NCBI GenBank assembly: GCA_027065635.1 | Contig: JAMONQ010000127.1 | Location: 1 to 8,579 of the forward strand | Reading direction: 5' to 3' | Length of the DNA stretch: 8,579 nucleotides | DNA from: Campylobacterales bacterium | GTDB lineage: Bacteria > Campylobacterota > Campylobacteria > Campylobacterales > Hydrogenimonadaceae | Part shown: in pieces, positions 6,087 to 8,579 of the stretch | How positions within the stretch are numbered: position 1 is the stretch's first letter | Layout: each line of letters opens with the position of its first letter | Position numbers and translations under genes: made by a program | The notes under the pieces: model-generated | Databases searched by the model: none | What the model was told of the DNA's origin: nothing | The model's input: only the letters and a program-made list of their open reading frames with translations

Positions 6087-6620
6087 CTATATATCCTCTG
6101 TTTCGATATCGGCTTTTATGGAATCGGCCCTGATTTTACCACTTTTTTGATAATAAACCATATTTTTGCCTCTTACAACACTCTTGCCGTAGTAGGCTGT
6201 AAACGGATACCCCTGAGTCGAATAGTTTCCCTTTTTGATGTCGTAGTTGATCCTCTCCGTCAGGATTTTCCAGCCGTCATCTCGCAAGAGTACTACACTC
6301 TTTGTAAAGAGGATATTTCTGTTTTCCCTGTACAAGGCCTCTTTCGCCGCTATGGACTCGACTCCGTGAGGAGCGAGACGCTTGAAGTAGGGGTCCTTGA
6401 CTTTCATGACGTTCGAAAACCTTTCGGCCATCATACCGCGCCCCACACTCTCTACACCGTTCTTCGTAATTTCGAAGCTTTCGAAGTTGAAAAAGACTAT
6501 CTGGGGGATACCCTTTTTGTCCACCGTAGCGACTCTATGCGGCTTGAGCAGAAATATCGCGGCGAGTGCAGCGGCCAACAGAATGAAAAGGGCATGTTTT
6601 ATATTCAGATTCAAAGCCAC
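6087..6620 (-). CDS. lptC: LPS export protein LptC
   Basis: LptC is a bitopic inner-membrane protein of the LptB2FGC transporter that hands LPS to LptA. The 177-residue product has one membrane helix (about 9-26, ALFILLAAALAAIFLL) and then a periplasmic part of repeated beta-strand stretches: IVFFNFESFEITKNGV, ALYRENRNILFTKSVV and ITERINYDIKKGNYSTQG-type segments, as in the LptC/YrbK fold. The open frame continues upstream to 6773, but that extension is Gly/Arg-rich and is the shadow of kdsC. I chose the GTG at 6620, with AGAGGAG (6632-6638) 11 nt before it. A TTG at 6614 in a TTGA overlap with the kdsC stop is the alternative. Sequence conservation in LptC is weak, so the name leans partly on its position between kdsC and lptA. 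Confidence 0.85.
   Translation of the reverse strand: MALNLNIKHALFILLAAALAAIFLLKPHRVATVDKKGIPQIVFFNFESFEITKNGVESVGRGMMAERFSNVMKVKDPYFKRLAPHGVESIAAKEALYRENRNILFTKSVVLLRDDGWKILTERINYDIKKGNYSTQGYPFTAYYGKSVVRGKNMVYYQKSGKIRADSIKADIETEDI
6094..6099 (-). promoter_or_regulatory. Ribosome binding site supporting the TTG start of lptA
   Basis: AGAGGA on the minus strand lies 7 nt before the TTG at 6086, within the last lptC codons. It makes the rare start codon credible. Confidence 0.6.
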
Positions 6621-7105
6621 TTCGAAAGATACTCCTCTTCCAGACCCTCTCTCAAAACCAGCAGTTCGATCATCTCCCTCACCGCGCCGTCTCCGCCCTT
6701 TCTGCTCAACACCGTATCGGCTATCTCCACCACTCGATGCACCGCATCCGCCGGAACGAATGAGTGGCCGCACGCCTTTAGCATTCTATAGTCGTTGAGA
6801 TCGTCGCCGATGACGGCGGTTTGTGAAATGTCGATACCAAGTTCGTCGCAAAGCTCTTCGAGTTTTGCAAGCTTGTCCTTCACTCCCTGATAGTAGTGCT
6901 CTATGCCAAGCTCCTCGGCGCGCCTTTGGACGATCTTCGAGCTTCGCCCAGTAATTATGGCCGCATGGCGTCCGAGTGCTATCCAGTTGACGATGGCGAA
7001 TCCGTCTTTGACGTTGAACGACTTTATCTCGTCACCAGCGGCACTGTAGACGATCTTTCCGTCGGTCATACATCCGTCCACATCCAGAACGATCAACTCT
7101 ATCAC
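6611..7105 (-). CDS. kdsC: 3-deoxy-D-manno-octulosonate 8-phosphate phosphatase KdsC
   Basis: KdsC is a HAD-superfamily phosphatase that removes phosphate from KDO-8-P to give KDO, the inner-core sugar of LPS, in the cytoplasm. The 164 residues carry motif I DVDGCMTDG (8-16; D8 nucleophile, D10), motif II ITGR (51-54; T52), the motif III lysine around K78 in QGVKDK, and motif IV GDDLND (100-105). The C-terminal GGDGAVRE (137-144) is characteristic of KdsC and distinguishes it from generic HAD enzymes. There is no cap domain, as expected for this tetrameric C0-type subfamily. The start is GTG in a GTGA overlap with the hisB stop, with AGGG (7112-7115) at a 6-nt spacing. It feeds the same pathway as lptC and lptA downstream. 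Confidence 0.93.
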   Translation of the reverse strand: MIELIVLDVDGCMTDGKIVYSAAGDEIKSFNVKDGFAIVNWIALGRHAAIITGRSSKIVQRRAEELGIEHYYQGVKDKLAKLEELCDELGIDISQTAVIGDDLNDYRMLKACGHSFVPADAVHRVVEIADTVLSRKGGDGAVREMIELLVLREGLEEEYLSKWL

Positions 7106-7674
7106 AAAACACCCTTCGTACTCGGAACTCCGGCCCTCTTGTTAGGCAAAAGAGCCCTGCGCAGCGCCACCGCATAGGCCTTGAACGCAGCCTCCACTAT
7201 ATGGTGACGGTTCTTTCCTCTTAGAGCCTCCATATGTACCGTTATCGAAGCGTTGAAGGTGAGTGCTCTGAAAAACTCCTCTGCAAGCTCGACGTCGAAC
7301 CTGCCGACTTTCCCCTCCACGTCGATCTCGTATACGAGATACGGCCTGTTGCTAAGATCCATCGCGCACGAGACGGCCGCTTCATCCATGACCACTACGC
7401 TGTCGCCGAAGCGCTCGACGCCGCTGAGCGGATAGATCGCCTCGTAGAGCGCCTGCCCCAGAACTATACCCACATCTTCTACCGTATGGTGGTCATCCAC
7501 ATGCGTATCACCGTCACACGATATCTCCAGATCGAAAAAGGAGTGTTTGCTGAAGCTTTCGAGCATATGGTCGAAAAAACCGACACCCGTGCTTATCTTG
7601 GACTCGCCTCTTCCTTCTATATCGAGCTTCAGCTCGATCCTGGTCTCTTTCGTCTCTCTTCTTTTTTCTACCAT
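7102..7674 (-). CDS. hisB: Imidazoleglycerol-phosphate dehydratase HisB
   Basis: HisB dehydrates imidazole glycerol phosphate to imidazole acetol phosphate, step six of histidine synthesis, in the cytoplasm using Mn2+. The 190-residue protein is the single-function dehydratase without the N-terminal phosphatase half found in E. coli. Diagnostic motifs are GFFDHML (32-38), HVDDHHTVED (58-67), DEAAVSCAMDLSNRP (97-111), RGKNRHHIVEAAFKA (152-166) and the terminal VPSTKGVL. The ATG at 7674 is preceded by AGGGG (7685-7689) at 10 nt, embedded in the rlpA end, 6 nt after the rlpA stop. It overlaps kdsC by 4 bp. No other his gene is in the window, so histidine synthesis appears dispersed, with this gene placed inside an envelope operon. 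Confidence 0.97.
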   Translation of the reverse strand: MVEKRRETKETRIELKLDIEGRGESKISTGVGFFDHMLESFSKHSFFDLEISCDGDTHVDDHHTVEDVGIVLGQALYEAIYPLSGVERFGDSVVVMDEAAVSCAMDLSNRPYLVYEIDVEGKVGRFDVELAEEFFRALTFNASITVHMEALRGKNRHHIVEAAFKAYAVALRRALLPNKRAGVPSTKGVL

Positions 7675-7680
7675 ACTCTC

Positions 7681-8463
7681 TTATCCCCTTATTATGAATG
7701 CGCCCGGAATCCCCCAGGCCCTTATAAAGTCTTTCGCTTCGGCTTCACTCTTGAATCCTGTCATCCAGACCCTGTAAAGAGGTTTGCCGTCCACGATGAA
7801 TTTCATGATTTTCGTCCGGTAGCGACCCTCGAAGTTGTCGTATCTCTCCTTGTATATCTTCGCTCCCTCGAGACGACGGAAGGATCCCACCTGCACACCG
7901 AATCCGGAGAGTACCACCTCGCGTCTTGGCAGATTCCCTTTCCCGGCCGCTACGGACGCTATTAGGGAGTCGAAGCCGAGTACTTCCAGTGTCACCGGCG
8001 CAGTTCCGGTTTTGTCTATGCCGATTCTCTTGCCTGCCGAATACGACAGATCCACGATCCTGCCGCTTACAAAAGGCCCCCTGTCGTTGATACGCACCAC
8101 GACCGAACGGCCGTTTCTTTTGTTGGTGACACGCACCATCGTATTCATCGGCAACGTCTTGTGAGCCGCCGTCATCGCGTACATGTTGTAAATCTCTCCG
8201 TTGGAGGTTTTGCCGCCGTGAAAATCTGGACCGTACCAGCTCGCTATACCCTCCTGTCTCCATCCTACCGAAACTATCGTCGGATAGTAGCGCTTTCCGT
8301 TTATCGTGTACGGGCGCAGAGTGGCCCTGTGTATGGCTGCCGAAGATCGCGGCTTGGATGCGGCCGGCTCCATGTGGCCGGAGTACGGCTTGGATGCACA
8401 CCCGCCAAAAAAGAGTATCAGTGCCGCTACAAAGAGAGCGCCGGTACTAATTCGGAATGACAA
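7681..8463 (-). CDS. rlpA: RlpA septal-ring lipoprotein, predicted lytic transglycosylase
   Basis: RlpA is an outer-membrane lipoprotein that binds septal peptidoglycan lacking stem peptides and, in active members, cleaves the glycan. The 260-residue product has a lipoprotein signal peptide ending FFGGC (lipidated C22). A low-complexity linker follows, then the double-psi beta-barrel domain (about 70-160) beginning GIASWYGPDFHGGKTSNGE, and a C-terminal SPOR domain (about 188-260, FGVQVGSF onward). E90, H101 (TAAHKTLP) and D127 (RINDRGPF) match the spacing of the catalytic E120, H131 and D157 I recall for Pseudomonas aeruginosa RlpA, so activity is likely. The TTG at 8463 has AGGTG at 6 nt. 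A GTG at 8472, with no ribosome site, is the alternative start. It overlaps the LysM gene end. Confidence 0.93.
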   Translation of the reverse strand: MSFRISTGALFVAALILFFGGCASKPYSGHMEPAASKPRSSAAIHRATLRPYTINGKRYYPTIVSVGWRQEGIASWYGPDFHGGKTSNGEIYNMYAMTAAHKTLPMNTMVRVTNKRNGRSVVVRINDRGPFVSGRIVDLSYSAGKRIGIDKTGTAPVTLEVLGFDSLIASVAAGKGNLPRREVVLSGFGVQVGSFRRLEGAKIYKERYDNFEGRYRTKIMKFIVDGKPLYRVWMTGFKSEAEAKDFIRAWGIPGAFIIRG

Positions 8464-8579
8464 TCTTGTCACCTATATGGATTGTATTGCTTTTTAGATC
8501 GTTTCTCGCTTTGAGAGTGGCGACCTTTATACCGAATAGTCTGGCGATCTTGTATATCGAATCTCCCTTCTTGACCCTG
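8447..8579 (-). CDS. LysM-domain protein, C-terminal part (probable MltD-like lytic transglycosylase)
   Basis: The frame runs in from the right edge and ends at TAG 8447. The 43 visible residues form nearly a whole LysM domain: VKKGDSIYKIARLFGIKVATL, then ARNDLKSNTIHIGDKIVIPN. It has the expected GDS/T, the A-x-x-F/Y-G-I helix, the N-x-L turn and the G-x-x-I-x-IP end. LysM binds the N-acetylglucosamine-rich glycan of peptidoglycan. Upstream domains are outside the window. By the gene order I recall in H. pylori and C. jejuni, the gene just before rlpA encodes a membrane-bound lytic transglycosylase (MltD/DniR type), so that is the likely identity. A LysM peptidase or another wall-binding protein remains possible. 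It overlaps the rlpA start by 17 bp. Confidence 0.8.
   Translation of the reverse strand, partial: RVKKGDSIYKIARLFGIKVATLKARNDLKSNTIHIGDKIVIPN

Larger units (their letters stand above)
2339..8579 (-). other. Predicted ten-gene envelope-biogenesis operon (promoter outside the window)
   Basis: Ten same-strand genes follow one another with overlaps or gaps of at most 6 nt: the LysM gene, rlpA, hisB, kdsC, lptC, lptA, engB, the acetyltransferase, the MreD-like gene and mrdA. No spacer is long enough for an obvious internal promoter, and most ribosome sites lie inside the preceding gene, which points to one transcript with coupled translation. The first promoter must be right of 8579. Confidence 0.8.

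Noticed and set aside
6621..6773. N-terminal extension of lptC to an ATG at 6773
   Set aside because: It would add 51 Gly/Arg/Ser-rich residues before the membrane helix, all inside kdsC in another frame. The GTG at 6620 gives a normal LptC N-terminus.
6147..6791. Open frame of 214 codons on the + strand over lptC and kdsC
   Set aside because: It is antisense to both genes, crosses their junction, and shows no domain or start signal.
7234..7965. Open frame of 243 codons on the + strand across hisB and rlpA
   Set aside because: It is antisense to two genes with clear family motifs, and its translation has no recognisable features.
1..8579. Search for mobile elements, CRISPR arrays, tRNA/rRNA genes, defence or toxin systems
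   Set aside because: By eye I saw no transposase, integrase, repeat array, RNA gene or defence domain. Almost every base belongs to conserved housekeeping genes.

Overview
The window looks like a core-genome segment of a Campylobacterota (Epsilonproteobacteria) bacterium, probably a free-living, prototrophic relative of the sulfur- or hydrogen-oxidising genera. The main reason is gene order. Reading leftward from the right edge, LysM protein, rlpA, hisB, kdsC, lptC, lptA, engB, GNAT, small membrane protein and mrdA match, from memory, the neighbourhoods HP1565-HP1572 in Helicobacter pylori and Cj0645-Cj0652 in Campylobacter jejuni. Here hisB and an ArgA-like acetyltransferase are added. KDO/LPS genes confirm a Gram-negative envelope, and histidine and arginine genes suggest prototrophy. 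The genus cannot be fixed from this sequence.

Layout. (1) Positions 2-244, + strand: the tail of a c-type cytochrome resembling cytochrome c', cut by the left edge. (2) 237-911, - strand: queC, converging on the cytochrome gene with an 8-bp overlap. (3) 912-971: a short divergent intergenic region holding an almost perfect 24-bp palindrome with a -10-like hexamer on each strand. (4) 972-2329, + strand: ybeY, then a Ca2+/Na+ (CaCA) antiporter gene 2 nt downstream. (5) 2339-8579, - strand: ten tightly packed genes, most overlapping by 4 to about 34 bp. The operon promoter lies beyond the right edge. The two opposing units are separated by only 9 bp and I see no terminator hairpin there.

How the genes work together. 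The long unit is an envelope-building operon. PBP2 (mrdA) and a candidate MreD-like protein serve lateral-wall elongation. RlpA and the LysM protein act on peptidoglycan. KdsC makes KDO for the LPS inner core, and LptC and LptA carry LPS across the periplasm. EngB (ribosome assembly), HisB (histidine) and the ArgA-like acetyltransferase (arginine) share the transcript, which would tie envelope growth to ribosome and amino-acid supply. YbeY adds rRNA maturation and QueC adds tRNA queuosine synthesis on the other side of the divergent promoter.

All genes wholly inside the window look intact. I found no mobile element, CRISPR array, tRNA, rRNA or defence system, and nothing that amounts to a wholly new system. 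The points most worth a second look are the symmetric divergent promoter, the MreD candidate, the Cys3-His putative metal site in PBP2, and the amino-acid genes inside the envelope operon.
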